Source of the DNA: Paenibacillus prosopidis
Lineage (GTDB): Bacteria > Bacillota > Bacilli > Paenibacillales > Paenibacillaceae
Direction: 5' to 3'
Length of the DNA: 64,000 bases
Assembly (NCBI RefSeq): GCF_003337375.1
Contig: NZ_QPJD01000003.1
Location: 310,001-374,000, forward strand
Part shown: positions 45,391-53,966 of the stretch, one piece after another
Numbering within the stretch: the stretch's first letter is position 1
Layout of the letters: the number at the start of each line of letters is the position of its first letter
The notes under the pieces: model-generated
Databases searched by the model: none
The model's input: only the letters and a program-made list of their open reading frames with translations
What the model was told of the DNA's origin: nothing
Position numbers and translations under genes: made by a program

Positions 45391-46845
45391 TTAATGTCCG
45401 CTTGATAAGGTTATGCCTACCTTGCGAATGATTAATTTACTCTCTTCATTTAGTCCGATGAAATTGACCTGCTTATCCTGCTGCTCATATTTACTTTTCA
45501 CTTTGGCAATGGCGGTCACCGCGGATTGATCCCAGACATGAGAGTTGTTAAAGTCCAATACCACATGCTGCGGATCATTCTGATAATCAAACGAGGCGAC
45601 AAAGCTGGTTGTCGTTCCAAAAAACAGCTGTCCTTTTATCCGATATGTTCTTATTTGCGGTTTTTCATCTGAAGTGGATACGCGAATTTTCGCGATTTTC
45701 CAAACGAAGACTAGTGCGCTGAGCAGCACGCCTGCAAATACACCTTTCGATAAATCGTGCGTAATAAGGACAATCGTAACGGTAGCAACCATAATGAATG
45801 CATCCGTTCGAGGTACTTTATGAATGTTGATGACGGATTTCCAGTCAAATGTGCTGATGGATACCATAATCATAACGCCGACTAATGCTGCCATTGGAAT
45901 TTTATTGACCACATCGCTTAATACCATAATAAGAAATAACAGAAATGAGCCTGCGACAAGCGTAGAAAGTCTGGTTCGACCACCGGATTTTACATTAATG
46001 ACCGATTGACCAATCAAAGCACAGCCTGCCATACCTCCAAAAAAGCCGGTCACGATGTTGGCTAAACCTTGACCGCGGACTTCTTTATTTTTGTTGCTGG
46101 CCGTGTCCGTCATTTCATCTAGGACCGAAGCCGTCAGCAGCGATTCCAAGATGCCGACGATTGCCAGTGATAAGGAATAAGGGAAAATTATCCACAAGGT
46201 GTCAAGTGAGAACAATACGTCCGGAATGTGGAACAGCGGAAGCGTACTTTCTATAATGCCTCTGTCACCAACCGTTTTGAGATCCGCACCAATAGCGACT
46301 GCGATAATGGAAACGATTATGATCGCCGCAAGCGGGGATGGAATGACTTTCGTAAATCTTGGCAGTATATAAATGATGAGAAGCGTCAAAGCAACTAATG
46401 CATACATGATCCAGGTTGCGCCTACAAAATGAACAAGCTGCGTCGTGAAGATCAGGATGCCTAGTGCGTTGACGAAGCCAAGCATAACCGATTGCGGTAT
46501 GAATTGGATAAGCTGTCCAAGCTTCAGTACACCCATTACGTATTGCAAAATGCCTGCCAAAATCGTAGCAGCGAACAAATACTCGATACCATGGTCTTTG
46601 ACCAGCGAAACCATAAGCAAAGCCATTGCTCCTGTTGCGGCTGAGATCATGCCAGGTCTTCCGCCAACAATAGAAATAATGACGGCGATACAGAATGAGG
46701 CGTATAGTCCGACCATCGGACCCACGCCAACCATGAGCGAGAATGAAATGGATTCTGGAATAAGGGCAAGCGCAACGGTTATACCCGATAAAATATCACC
46801 GCGCAGGTTGGAAAGCCAAGATTGTTTTAGTTTTTGAAGCAACAC
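45391..46845 (-). CDS. SulP-family inorganic anion transporter with STAS domain
   Basis: A 484-residue membrane protein with the SLC26/SulP transport domain (about 1-390) and a C-terminal STAS domain (about 400-484). The N-terminus GDILSGITVALALIPESISFSLM is the conserved first helix with the substrate-site region, and NIVTGFFGGMAGCALIGQSVINVKSGGRTRLS is the family's central signature. The STAS part contains VVLDFNNSHVWDQSAVTAI. SulP members carry sulfate, bicarbonate or other anions; the substrate is not determinable. The GTG start at 46845 follows AAGGAGG, and a 39-bp tandem repeat array begins just upstream of that site. Confidence 0.9.
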   Translation of the reverse strand: MLLQKLKQSWLSNLRGDILSGITVALALIPESISFSLMVGVGPMVGLYASFCIAVIISIVGGRPGMISAATGAMALLMVSLVKDHGIEYLFAATILAGILQYVMGVLKLGQLIQFIPQSVMLGFVNALGILIFTTQLVHFVGATWIMYALVALTLLIIYILPRFTKVIPSPLAAIIIVSIIAVAIGADLKTVGDRGIIESTLPLFHIPDVLFSLDTLWIIFPYSLSLAIVGILESLLTASVLDEMTDTASNKNKEVRGQGLANIVTGFFGGMAGCALIGQSVINVKSGGRTRLSTLVAGSFLLFLIMVLSDVVNKIPMAALVGVMIMVSISTFDWKSVINIHKVPRTDAFIMVATVTIVLITHDLSKGVFAGVLLSALVFVWKIAKIRVSTSDEKPQIRTYRIKGQLFFGTTTSFVASFDYQNDPQHVVLDFNNSHVWDQSAVTAIAKVKSKYEQQDKQVNFIGLNEESKLIIRKVGITLSSGH

Positions 46846-46860
46846 AAATAAACCTCCTTA
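46846..46860 (-). promoter_or_regulatory. SulP ribosome binding site deciding a GTG start
   Basis: On the minus strand AAGGAGG (46853-46859) precedes GTG at 46845 by 7 nt. The repeat array abuts it at 46861, so repeat-based RNA structure could affect access to this site. Confidence 0.75.
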
Positions 46861-46990
46861 TAGTTTTGTGAAGCAAAACCCGCTTCGTAAGCATTCGCTT
46901 AGTTATGTGAAGCAAAACTCGCTTCGTAAGCATTCGCTTAGTTTTGTGAAGCAAAACCCGCTTCGTAAGCATTCGCTTAGTTTTATGAAC
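46861..46990 (-). repeat. 39-bp tandem repeat, three full copies plus a partial fourth
   Basis: Units begin at 46861, 46900, 46939 and 46978 (partial), each starting TAGTTTTGTGAAGCAAAAC or a one-base variant and continuing CGCTTCGTAAGCATTCGCT. Differences are single bases (TTTTG to TTATG in copy 2, CCC to CTC in copy 2). Each unit holds several short inverted repeats: GTTTTG...CAAAAC, GAAGC...GCTTC, AAGC...GCTT. The array lies directly upstream of the SulP ribosome site, probably in its 5' leader. Being 39 bp long it is open in two minus-strand frames, but no ribosome site suggests it is coding. Confidence 0.9.
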
Positions 46991-47168
46991 AAAACTTTCA
47001 TTATTTGACTTTCCACTCTCAGAAAAGTCGGGACCGATGCACACTGAGGGTTATTATACAGTAAATGGCGAACGATTTTTGAAATATGAAGATCCATTTA
47101 AGCGCATACATTTACTATTTGCATACGATATCTTTCGATATCTTCATTTTGGATAAAGATATGTCCAA

Positions 47169-47196
47169 CAAAAAACACCGCGGAATGCGGTGTTTT
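47169..47196 (-). terminator. Terminator of the DedA gene
   Basis: AAAACACCGC (47172-47181) and GCGGTGTTTT (47187-47196) form a perfect stem with a 5-nt loop. On the minus strand the 3' arm runs into a T-rich stretch, about 25 nt after the dedA stop. Confidence 0.85.
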
Positions 47197-47220
47197 AATC
47201 AAATCAATCATGGCAGTTGA

Positions 47221-47841
47221 TTACATTGGACGTTCGATTTTTGCCTTTTGATTTCTTCCTCTAAAAAGCTTATATGAGGCGTAGCCGACAATGGCCGCCG
47301 CAAGTGCAGATGCAGCCCATACGCCGTATTTATAAATGAGAGCGGAAAGATCTTTCACCTGATCGCCGACGAACGTTCCTATAATGAAGTAAATAAGTGT
47401 CCAGACGAAAGCGGAAGGGTAAGCGAAAAGGATAAAACGTTTGAACGGCATTTTGTTTAATCCCATTACATAAGGGGTAACATGCCTCAAAAATGGAAGG
47501 CAAAGGCTTATGCTTATTGCATAACCGCCATAACGCTCACTCATTTGTTCGGATTTGATCAAAAACTTGCTAATATTTTTTTTGCTGCTGAACCAATTGG
47601 ATAACTTGCTTCCGGCAAATCTTCCGATGCTATACCCAAATGTCATGGCTGAGCAAATACCCAAGCATGTCATAATAAATGCTGGTACAGGTGACAATAC
47701 GTCAGATGCGGCCAAAGCGCCTCCGGTCATGACAACCGCTTCATTCGGTATCGGCAATCCAATTAAGCCCAGGCATAAGACGAGAAATAATGCGAAATAA
47801 CCGACTTCTTCTATTATACTTAACAATAAATCATAGCCCAT
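47221..47841 (-). CDS. DedA-family membrane protein
   Basis: A 206-residue integral membrane protein of the DedA/VTT family. It contains CLGLIGLPIPNEAVVMTGGALA (the re-entrant Pro/Glu region near residue 25), FGYSIGRFAGSKL, and the basic motif SLCLPFLRHVTPYVMGLNKMPFKRF (about 115-135). Members act as lipid scramblases or flippases, including for undecaprenyl phosphate and phosphatidylethanolamine, or support membrane potential; the exact lipid cannot be told. The start has a TAAGGATG site. It lies between the SulP array and the divergent MFS gene. Confidence 0.9.
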   Translation of the reverse strand: MGYDLLLSIIEEVGYFALFLVLCLGLIGLPIPNEAVVMTGGALAASDVLSPVPAFIMTCLGICSAMTFGYSIGRFAGSKLSNWFSSKKNISKFLIKSEQMSERYGGYAISISLCLPFLRHVTPYVMGLNKMPFKRFILFAYPSAFVWTLIYFIIGTFVGDQVKDLSALIYKYGVWAASALAAAIVGYASYKLFRGRNQKAKIERPM

Positions 47842-47985
47842 TAAGCAACATCCTTACTTTCCAAATAATTGAATTTTTATAAATTTACACTCCTGATAGG
47901 TTAACATAAACGAATCATAAAGGATACCTTATTTACGGATTACACTGTAGAAGGATTCAACATTTTGAGTTCGAAAGGATGAACT

Positions 47986-49389
47986 ATGAACGGTAATCAG
48001 ACTCGCAAAAAAGTAACGATTGCCTTATTTGTAGCCACTTTCCTGGCTGCTATCGAGGGCACGGTCGTCAGCACAGCAATGCCCAGCATTACTGGAGAGC
48101 TGCAAGGAATCCAGCAATACAGCTGGGTCATTTCAATTTATTTGCTGGCAACGGTTATTACAACACCTGTATACGGCAAGCTTTCTGACCTATATGGGCG
48201 CAAAAGGATGTTTATTGTTGGGGCGCTTATTTTTCTGGCAGGCTCGATGCTGTCGGGCGTTGCTCAAACGATGGATCAGCTTATTTGGTTTCGAGCGCTG
48301 CAGGGCTTAGGCGCAGGCGCCCTGACGACAATTCCGTATACAATCATCGGTGATTTGTATCCGTTCGAGCTAAGGGCAAAGGTACAGGGCTGGATGTCGA
48401 GCATTTGGGGCATTGCCGGAATATCTGGTCCGCTGCTGGGCGGTCTGTTGGTTGATTATGTTTCGTGGCGGGCAATCTTCTATATGAACCTTCCGTTCGG
48501 AATCGCAGCCATCTATTTGCTGTCGACATCGCTGCATGAGGTTTTCGAGAAAAAGAAAAAATATATCGATTACCCCGGAATTGCCACATTCACAATCGGC
48601 ATGTTCAGTTTTCTATATGCGATGACGTTATTGCGCGATGCAGGGGACGGAAGCGTATCCTCTTGGGTAATCGGGTTGCTGTTTGGGACAGCGGTTGTTT
48701 TTATCTTGTTGTTTATCGGAATTGAACGTCGTACGCCGGAACCTATTATTCCGTTTCAACTATTCCGGAACCGAATGATAAGCATGGCCAATCTGAACAG
48801 CTTCTTATTGTGTGTTATTAACGTCGTTATCATTTTTTATTTGCCGCTATGGATTCAAGGCGTTTACGGTAAACCGGCTACTTATTCCGGGCTTGTCATG
48901 GTACCGTTATCGATTGCATGGCCGCTTGGCTCGATACTAGCGGGCAGCTGGATTGCCAAGTTAGGTTTGCGGTACATAAGTGTCGTAGGGGCATGCTTCC
49001 TTTTAGTGAGCAGCATCGGTTTCTCATTAATGAACGCTTCATCGCCGATCGTCCTGTTTATTGTATATACGTTTTTGGCGGGACTTTCATTCGGCTTGTC
49101 CTTAACCTCATTAACGGTTGCGGTATCATCAGCTGTTGGCTGGGAGCTTCGCGGTTCGGCGGTAGCCAGCAACAATTTCATTCGTACGTTAGGACAGACG
49201 ACCGGTATTACCGTCTTTGGACTGCTTCTTAATACGGGTGAGGCGGAACGGATCGAATCAGAAGCGCTTGAAGCCAGCTTACATACGATTTTTATATGGG
49301 TAGCGCTGTTGTCGGTTTTTGTCGTATTTGTATCCGTTGGATTGCCTAAGCTGCAGCAGGCCGAGCAGCAGCAAAGAAACGTTTCTTAG
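47986..49389 (+). CDS. MFS multidrug efflux transporter (DHA2/EmrB-QacA type)
   Basis: A 467-residue, probably 14-helix drug:H+ antiporter. Motif A reads GKLSDLYGRKRMF after the second helix, the first helix contains AAIEGTVVSTAMPSI (motif D1, LDxTIVNVALP-like, with Glu for Asp), motif C is GISGPLLGGLLVDYVSWRAIFYMNLPFG-like. An AAGGATG site precedes the ATG. DHA2 pumps export cationic dyes, antiseptics and antibiotics or endogenous metabolites. The neighbouring serine hydrolase starts 19 nt after its stop and may be co-transcribed. No dedicated regulator is adjacent. Confidence 0.92.
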   Translation: MNGNQTRKKVTIALFVATFLAAIEGTVVSTAMPSITGELQGIQQYSWVISIYLLATVITTPVYGKLSDLYGRKRMFIVGALIFLAGSMLSGVAQTMDQLIWFRALQGLGAGALTTIPYTIIGDLYPFELRAKVQGWMSSIWGIAGISGPLLGGLLVDYVSWRAIFYMNLPFGIAAIYLLSTSLHEVFEKKKKYIDYPGIATFTIGMFSFLYAMTLLRDAGDGSVSSWVIGLLFGTAVVFILLFIGIERRTPEPIIPFQLFRNRMISMANLNSFLLCVINVVIIFYLPLWIQGVYGKPATYSGLVMVPLSIAWPLGSILAGSWIAKLGLRYISVVGACFLLVSSIGFSLMNASSPIVLFIVYTFLAGLSFGLSLTSLTVAVSSAVGWELRGSAVASNNFIRTLGQTTGITVFGLLLNTGEAERIESEALEASLHTIFIWVALLSVFVVFVSVGLPKLQQAEQQQRNVS

Positions 49390-49407
49390 GAAAGGTCGAA
49401 TAGGCGA

Positions 49408-50361
49408 ATGAAACGATTGAATTTGGAAGCACTCAGCGGGCAATTGAAGGAATGGAAGATGAAGTCGGTTATCGTCCTCGAGGGCGGGCAGGTTGCCTCG
49501 GAGTGGTACGACCTTAACAAAGATACAATTGGACCGCTCTATTCCTGCACCAAAAGTGTGTTGTCCGCGTTATTTGGTATCGCTCTCGATAAAGGCTATC
49601 TCAATAGTGTGGATCAGCCCATTACCGACTATTTGCAGCATCCTCCTGAAATCAGGGGCGCGCTAAGTAAAATCCAAGTGAAGCACTTGCTAACGATGAC
49701 CCCAGGCTTTGATTGGCCGGATTTCGACAAACCCTATAAGACGTTTAGAGCGGCGGTCGATCCAACCGGATTCATGTTCGAGCAGCCGATTATATCTGAT
49801 CCGGGTACGGCATTTACGTATAATTCTGGCGGTTCGCATTTGCTGTCGGTGATTTTGACGAAAGCGACTGGCATGACTGCGTTGCAGTTCGCCAAAGATA
49901 ATTTGTTTGAACCGCTACAATTTCGACGCGTACGATGGATGGAGCGCGATGGAGTGAATGAAGGCGGTACGGGCATGAATTTATACGCACGCGACTTAGC
50001 TAAGATAGGGGTGCTGTATGCGCAAAATGGACGGTGGGGTAGTGAACAGCTGTTATCTCCAACATGGGTCCAGCAATCGACGAAGCTTCATCATAGGGGC
50101 TTGCTTCAATATGAACCGCCGATCTATGGAGGTTATGGCTATCATTGGTGGCATTCGCCGGAGAGTCATAACGGCCATACCGATTGCTATTTTGCATTCG
50201 GCCACGGCGGTCAATATTTGCTAATATCGCCTCAACTCGATCTTGTGATAGTCATCCGCAAGCAAGTGACGAAACGTAACGATGCGATTTTTTCCAGAAG
50301 GCTCATATTCGAGCATATCGTGCCGGCTTTTAAAGAGACTAGCGAAGTATTAAAGCATTAA
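49408..50361 (+). CDS. Serine hydrolase (class C beta-lactamase/PBP-like)
   Basis: A 317-residue protein of the serine beta-lactamase-like superfamily with no obvious signal peptide, so probably cytoplasmic. The nucleophile motif is PLYSCTKSVLSALFG (SxxK, Ser50 region), the second motif reads FTYNSGGSHLLSVIL (Tyr in the YxN position), and the HGG-like third motif is FGHGGQYLLISPQLDLVIV. WxxxYxxR-type features of nylon oligomer hydrolase relatives are also present. Members hydrolyse esters, amides or peptides; true beta-lactamase activity is not implied. It follows the MFS pump closely. Confidence 0.85.
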   Translation: MKRLNLEALSGQLKEWKMKSVIVLEGGQVASEWYDLNKDTIGPLYSCTKSVLSALFGIALDKGYLNSVDQPITDYLQHPPEIRGALSKIQVKHLLTMTPGFDWPDFDKPYKTFRAAVDPTGFMFEQPIISDPGTAFTYNSGGSHLLSVILTKATGMTALQFAKDNLFEPLQFRRVRWMERDGVNEGGTGMNLYARDLAKIGVLYAQNGRWGSEQLLSPTWVQQSTKLHHRGLLQYEPPIYGGYGYHWWHSPESHNGHTDCYFAFGHGGQYLLISPQLDLVIVIRKQVTKRNDAIFSRRLIFEHIVPAFKETSEVLKH

Positions 50362-50400
50362 TGCTGTTCCATGGATTGTTGAAAAGATAGGAATTGTTAA

Positions 50401-50429
50401 GGCATCGATTATAGATCGGTGTCTTTTCT
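50401..50429 (+). terminator. Terminator after the serine hydrolase
   Basis: GGCATCGAT (50401-50409) and ATCGGTGTC (50415-50423) form a nine-pair stem with two G-U pairs, followed by TTTTCTT. Confidence 0.55.
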
Positions 50430-50884
50430 TATGTAATATTCATGTTAGACATATGCATTATGAAGTAAAAATCTATGTGATTATTTAGTGAAATGTATTG
50501 CCTAACGTCAACCTCTGCATTATTATGTTAGTTAAACTTACACAATGATAGTGCGGTTAATAGTATTAGCCATTAAAGTCAGAATATTTGTGCAATTAGT
50601 ATCTGCAGCAGTAAAAAGGTATGCATATTGTAAGGAATGAGGGTTTATTTCCGGTGTTTAGCGCTTCTTTTTGAGCAAGTGACGAGAGAGCGGATGGAAA
50701 CTTTTTGAAACCGATGGTTAGGCGGACTATTAAATAAAGATTCTGAATACGCTGGTAAATGCTCCGGACGCTGGGTGAATAATTTAATGCGATTGAAAAT
50801 AGCGTTCCTGCTTCAACGGTGTCAAAAGTAGAAGTCTCAGACCGAATTTGGTAAATGGTTTGGCTAACCCGAGGAGGAGATATC
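50430..50884 (+). other. Gene-free stretch ahead of the purine cluster
   Basis: No protein with a ribosome site is visible on either strand. A minus-strand frame at 50596-50886 lacks a ribosome site and protein-like features. GGTTAAT-AGT-ATTAGCC (near 50554) and other short inverted repeats suggest possible leader structure, and GGAGCGG/GATGG-rich blocks at 50690-50800 look unlike ordinary spacer. I found no known riboswitch consensus (no purine-riboswitch core). Confidence 0.5.
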
Positions 50885-52210
50885 ATGGAAACTATCCTAA
50901 TTCACAATGCCGTTGTGATGACGATGAACGAGCAGGATCATATTTTCACAGGCGATGTACTTATTGAAAATAATCAAATAAAACAAATGGGTGAGCGGGT
51001 CGATGCAGGCGCCGTTGATCGGATCATTGATGCGGCCGGTAAAGTGCTGTTGCCGGGCTTCGTTCAGACGCATATTCATCTCTGCCAGACGCTGTTTCGG
51101 GGCAGGGCCGATGACTTGTCGCTAATTGAATGGTTAAAAGAGAAAATATGGCCGCTTGAAGCCGCACACAGCGAAGATTCGGTTTATTACTCTGCCATGC
51201 TGGGCATCGGGGAGCTGATTCGCAGCGGAACGACTACGATACTGGATATGGAAACTGTTCAATATACCGAGTCGGCTTTTCAGGCGATTAAGGAAAGCGG
51301 CATTAGAGCGCTATCCGGAAAAGTGATGATGGATCATGGTTCAGAGGTGCCGCTCGCGCTGCAGGAAAATACAGAAAAATCGCTGCAGGATAGCGTGGAT
51401 TTATTAGAGAAATGGCATGGCGCAGGTAATGGAAGAATTCAATATGCTTTCTGTCCGCGTTTCGTCGTATCCTGTACGGAGGAGCTGCTAATTGGCGTTC
51501 GTGATCTGTCTGCTGAATATGGGGTTATGGTGCACACGCATGCCTCGGAAAATTTGGGCGAGATTGCGATGGTTGAAGCGGAGCGCGGCATGCGCAACGT
51601 CGTTTATTTGGATCATATCGGGCTTGCAAAGCCGAATTTAATATTGGCCCATAGTATTTGGCTGGATGATGAGGAAAAGCGGATCATTCGCGAACGTGGT
51701 GTGAAGATCACTCATTGCCCGGGCTCGAATTTGAAGCTCGCTTCGGGTATCGCGGAGGTGCCGCTTCTACTCGAACAAGGTATTGATGTCGGCATAGGGG
51801 CGGATGGAGCTCCTTGCAATAACAACTTGGATATGTTCCAAGAGATGCGCTTGACTGCTTACATGCAGAAGGTGAAGCATGGTCCGACGATAATGAATGC
51901 AAGGACAGTGCTGCGCATGGCAACGATGGGCGGGGCACGCGTGCTTGGTTTGGAGCAGCAAATCGGCAGCGTCGAAATCGGGAAGCTCGCAGATTTGCAG
52001 CTGCTCGACCTTGAAGACTTTCACGTCTATCCGTCATTTGATGCAGACTGGTACTCCCGTGTCGTCTATGCAGCAACAAGAGGCGATGTGGATACGGTCA
52101 TCATAGATGGACAGATCGTTATGGAGAGCAAAATCGTGAAGACCGTGGACAAAAAGATCGTACTGAAGGAAGCGGATCGCTCCTTGCGCAAATTGATCGA
52201 GAGGCTTTAA
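50885..52210 (+). CDS. Amidohydrolase (atrazine chlorohydrolase/guanine-deaminase-like group)
   Basis: A 441-residue metal-dependent hydrolase of the TIM-barrel amidohydrolase superfamily. Metal-binding motifs are QTHIHLCQTLFRGRADDLSLIEWL (HxH), MVHTHASEN, LAHSIWLDDEE, ITHCPGSNLKLASGIAEV and the Asp in GIGADGAPCNNNLDMFQEM. The HxHxxQxxxRGxxD layout is shared by 8-oxoguanine, guanine, cytosine-type and triazine deaminases. Being first in a purine degradation cluster it most likely deaminates a purine base such as guanine, giving xanthine for PucABCDE; this is inference from context. The ATG at 50885 lies behind GAGGAGGAGATATC. Confidence 0.85.
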   Translation: METILIHNAVVMTMNEQDHIFTGDVLIENNQIKQMGERVDAGAVDRIIDAAGKVLLPGFVQTHIHLCQTLFRGRADDLSLIEWLKEKIWPLEAAHSEDSVYYSAMLGIGELIRSGTTTILDMETVQYTESAFQAIKESGIRALSGKVMMDHGSEVPLALQENTEKSLQDSVDLLEKWHGAGNGRIQYAFCPRFVVSCTEELLIGVRDLSAEYGVMVHTHASENLGEIAMVEAERGMRNVVYLDHIGLAKPNLILAHSIWLDDEEKRIIRERGVKITHCPGSNLKLASGIAEVPLLLEQGIDVGIGADGAPCNNNLDMFQEMRLTAYMQKVKHGPTIMNARTVLRMATMGGARVLGLEQQIGSVEIGKLADLQLLDLEDFHVYPSFDADWYSRVVYAATRGDVDTVIIDGQIVMESKIVKTVDKKIVLKEADRSLRKLIERL

Positions 52211-52279
52211 GGATGATCTTGATTGTTCGAAGCTAAGGTAGCTTCGTTTGCGAAGCGGATACTTGGGGAGGGACAGCGG

Positions 52280-53386
52280 ATGGATATGTATAAAGTGCTG
52301 GCTGCGGTTAGTTCGGACAATCACCCGAGCGTGCTTGCAACAATCGTTTGCGTGGAAGGCCACTCTTACCGGAAGGCAGGGGTAGCCATGTTAATTAAGT
52401 TAAGCGGCGAGCACATCGGAACAATAAGCCCAGGCTGTCTTGAACATGATTTGCTGGAGAGGACAGCTGACGTCTGGGCATCCGGCCGGCACGAAGTAAT
52501 TGAATACAATATGAATCCTGAGGAGGACGCGATTTGGGGTGAAACGGTTGGCTGCGGCGGTAAAATGATGCTGCTGCTCGAACCGGTCGTTGGCCTTTTA
52601 CGGTCGACGCTGCTTGATGCGTTAAAGAACATTAAATCGGGGGTATCCGTAAAGCTCGAGCGCCGATGGAATGAAACTATTATGGATTATGTTCTGCGTG
52701 TGGAGGGAAGTGGGTCTGATGCTGCCGAGGGTCATCCGGAGACTGAAGCTGACGGTTCTAACCGGATGGCTATAAGGATAAGCCCCCGGCCGAGGCTTGT
52801 GCTGTTTGGGGTTGGCAATGATGCGTATGCGATCTACTCGCTTGTGAAGCACATCGGATTCCACATTGTAGCAGCGGATTGGCGGCCTTCATTATGCACG
52901 CAGGAGCGTTTTCCCGAAGCGGAGTGCGTAATAGGTTCACCTGAGGAAATTATGAAGCAGCTGCAATTATGTGGAGATGATTATTTGATCATTTGCAGTC
53001 ATAACCTGCAGCAGGATAAAGAAATGATCCGGCTTGCGCTGCCGTTACAGCTCGTCTATATCGGCGTTATGGGATCTAAGAAACGAATACGGTGGCTGTT
53101 CGAAACGTTTCTTATTCCGTCCAACGTGAGGGCGCCGATTGGTCTCTCTATCGGAGCGGATGGTCCCTATGAAATTGCCGTCAGCATCGCAGCTGAGCTT
53201 ATAGCTATACGTGCGGAACATAAATCGCGGTCGCGGAGGGAGGCGGGAAGCGATGCATATTTCAGCCCTTTACTTAGCGGCCGGACAGAGCAGGAGGATG
53301 GGGAAAAGAAAGCAATCGTTGGAGCTGGCAACGGGACTTATGCTCGGAAGCATGGCGATTCGTGCCCTATCATTAAGTCCTCTTGA
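52280..53386 (+). CDS. pucA: XdhC/CoxI-family xanthine dehydrogenase accessory protein (PucA-like)
   Basis: A 368-residue chaperone-like protein that binds and sulfurates molybdenum cofactor and hands it to xanthine dehydrogenase. The N-terminal XdhC/CoxI domain has LATIVCVEGHSYRKAGVAMLI and IGTISPGCLEHDLLER, with WGETVGCGGKMMLLLEP; the C-terminal Rossmann-like domain has LVLFGVGNDAYAIYSLVKHIGF, DYLIICSHNLQQDKEMI and VYIGVMGSKKRIRWLFE, ending IAAELIAIRAEH as in relatives. About 50 further residues follow that overlap the next gene out of frame and have no counterpart in the family. The ATG at 52280 follows GGGAGGGAC. Confidence 0.9.
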   Translation: MDMYKVLAAVSSDNHPSVLATIVCVEGHSYRKAGVAMLIKLSGEHIGTISPGCLEHDLLERTADVWASGRHEVIEYNMNPEEDAIWGETVGCGGKMMLLLEPVVGLLRSTLLDALKNIKSGVSVKLERRWNETIMDYVLRVEGSGSDAAEGHPETEADGSNRMAIRISPRPRLVLFGVGNDAYAIYSLVKHIGFHIVAADWRPSLCTQERFPEAECVIGSPEEIMKQLQLCGDDYLIICSHNLQQDKEMIRLALPLQLVYIGVMGSKKRIRWLFETFLIPSNVRAPIGLSIGADGPYEIAVSIAAELIAIRAEHKSRSRREAGSDAYFSPLLSGRTEQEDGEKKAIVGAGNGTYARKHGDSCPIIKSS

Positions 53387-53945
53387 CTCAATAGCTGTTG
53401 TTGTACATCCGGATGATCCTTTAGATTGGCTACCGGCATTAGGGAATTCGGCTTTTAGTGCTTCACCTTCTGCTTGGCCATCTATTCAAGTGGTTACATG
53501 TACGGAAGCATCTCAAGGTATGTCCTTCTCGATTCGCTGCGGGTTAAAGGCACTGATTGACGATAATCCGAAGCTTGATGCTGTTGTTGTCGTATTGGCT
53601 GATCAGCCATTCATTACGACGGGGATGATCGCCGAGCTGATCGGTTATTTGTCCGAACGGCCGGAACTGGATTATGTTGCGACTGCAACGGATGTCGGCG
53701 GTGAGGGTGAGCAGAATGCCATTCTTATGCCGCCTGCTATTTTATCCCGCTCCATGTTCGAAGTGCTGCTTCAGCTTGAAGGAGATGCCGGCGCCCGTAA
53801 ATTATTTGGTTTACCGCAATTTAGAGGTGCTGCTCTTCTCGCAGCGGATCGGACAACTGTGTTCGATGTCGATACTCCAGCTGATATGGTGCTTGCGACA
53901 AAACAAATTTTGGGTCAAACGTACATTCGGGAACATCGGTTTTAA
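53253..53945 (+). CDS. pucB: MobA-like NTP transferase, molybdenum cofactor cytidylyltransferase (PucB-like)
   Basis: A 230-residue nucleotidyltransferase that would convert Mo-molybdopterin to the dinucleotide form required by xanthine dehydrogenase. The nucleotide loop is LYLAAGQSRRMGKRKQSLEL at the N-terminus; EASQGMSFSIRCGLKAL and VVVVLADQPFITTGMIAELI carry the metal- and NTP-binding residues, and TVFDVDTPADMVLA closes the domain. A GGAGGGAGGCGGG site supports the ATG at 53253. It overlaps pucA by 134 nt in another frame, unusually long for neighbouring bacterial genes. Confidence 0.88.
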   Translation: MHISALYLAAGQSRRMGKRKQSLELATGLMLGSMAIRALSLSPLDSIAVVVHPDDPLDWLPALGNSAFSASPSAWPSIQVVTCTEASQGMSFSIRCGLKALIDDNPKLDAVVVVLADQPFITTGMIAELIGYLSERPELDYVATATDVGGEGEQNAILMPPAILSRSMFEVLLQLEGDAGARKLFGLPQFRGAALLAADRTTVFDVDTPADMVLATKQILGQTYIREHRF

Positions 53946-53966
53946 CGATAACAGGAGGGGAGAGCA

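Noticed and set aside
46861..46990. CRISPR array
   Set aside because: The 39-bp units are contiguous with no unique spacers and there are no cas genes nearby.
46796..47097. Repeat protein KTKRMLTKRVLLH encoded by the tandem repeat
   Set aside because: Two frames are equally open across the array, neither has a ribosome site, and one runs into the SulP gene.
50430..50884. Purine or molybdenum-cofactor riboswitch before the purine cluster
   Set aside because: The conserved core sequences of these riboswitches were looked for and not found.
50596..50886. 96-codon minus-strand protein ahead of the purine cluster
   Set aside because: No ribosome site, overlaps the leader and start of the amidohydrolase gene, and has no recognisable domain.
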